Shown in pieces: positions 5,032 to 5,260 of a stretch of DNA of 5,260 bases (position 1 is its first letter; every line of letters begins with the position of its first letter). The position numbers and the translations under genes are program-made. The notes below the pieces were generated by a model. That model worked only from the letters and a program-made list of their open reading frames with translations. It had not been told where the DNA came from and searched no databases. Source of the stretch: a bacterium (lineage in GTDB: Bacteria; Sumerlaeota; Sumerlaeia; MVZB01); NCBI GenBank assembly GCA_023480605.1, contig JAMCWS010000271.1, forward strand, positions 1 through 5,260, read 5' to 3'.

Positions 5032-5260
5032 GCGCGCCCATGTTCCATCGCCGTTCCGCTTTTGGTTCCCTTATCCTCGGCCTGACCGCCTTGGCGCTGG
5101 CGGCCCCGCTGGCGATGGGAGCCGCCGCCCCGCCGGGCCAGGCCATCCCGACCCCCGATGCCCGCCGCCTGATCGACTCGGCCCAGGAAGCCTATCGCCT
5201 GGGCCGTTATCCCGAGGCGACCGTCAAGTTCGAACAACTGGCCGAGATGGCCCCCTACGA
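5028..5260 (+). CDS. batE: BatE-like exported TPR protein, N-terminal part (runs off right edge)
   Basis: The first 77 complete codons are present and the gene continues past the window. The N-terminus is a Sec signal peptide: basic HRR at 7-9, hydrophobic stretch about 12-29, likely cleavage after AMGAAA near residue 34. A first TPR follows (about 45-77), with EAYRLGRYPEATVKFEQLAE at 54-73. BatE proteins have this layout at the N-terminus, followed by a membrane segment and an SH3-like domain; neither of those is visible here. The ATGA overlap with batD and the gene order C-D-E support the assignment. With only the first repeat present, another exported TPR protein (such as a second BatC-type or tetratricopeptide outer-membrane protein) is possible. 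Confidence 0.72.
   Translation, partial: MSAPMFHRRSAFGSLILGLTALALAAPLAMGAAAPPGQAIPTPDARRLIDSAQEAYRLGRYPEATVKFEQLAEMAPY

Overview
This is a GC-rich window (GC-ending codons dominate) from a bacterium that exports proteins with Sec signal peptides and carries Bat ('Bacteroides aerotolerance') genes. That points to a diderm lineage of the FCB/PVC/deltaproteobacteria-like kind. The sequence alone does not fix the taxon.

Layout, left to right. (1) Positions 1-396, minus strand: the N-terminal 132 codons of a GT4-type glycosyltransferase that runs off the left edge. (2) Positions 397-954: a divergent intergenic region of 558 bases. It holds a bulged 14-bp hairpin in the presumed glycosyltransferase leader, candidate promoters facing both ways, and a stretch resembling a degenerate intergenic repeat. 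No convincing gene is visible in it. (3) Positions 955-2016, plus strand: a cytoplasmic TPR protein with a proline-rich linker and a T9 tract near its 3' end. (4) Positions 2017-2149: a probable intrinsic terminator, followed by a promoter region whose best match is a sigma-54-type -24/-12 element. (5) Positions 2150-5260, plus strand: three tightly coupled genes recognisable as batC-like (exported TPR protein with a Q/N/D/K-rich segment and a PT-rich segment), batD (Oxygen tolerance / BatD family, complete) and the first 77 codons of a batE-like TPR protein, cut by the window edge.

How they work together. The three bat genes overlap or nearly touch at each junction, so they are probably translated from one mRNA. 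In known Bat systems, VWA-domain membrane proteins (BatA/BatB), TPR proteins (BatC/BatE) and the membrane-anchored beta-rich protein BatD are thought to form an envelope complex, often encoded with a MoxR AAA+ ATPase and a DUF58 protein. Those partners are not upstream here. The genes start directly after a terminator, so the rest of the system must lie downstream, elsewhere, or be absent. I see no CRISPR array, tRNA, rRNA, insertion sequence or evident new defence system. The points most worth checking are the candidate sigma-54 promoter, the batC-first layout, the leader hairpin of the glycosyltransferase and the intergenic repeat-like stretch.
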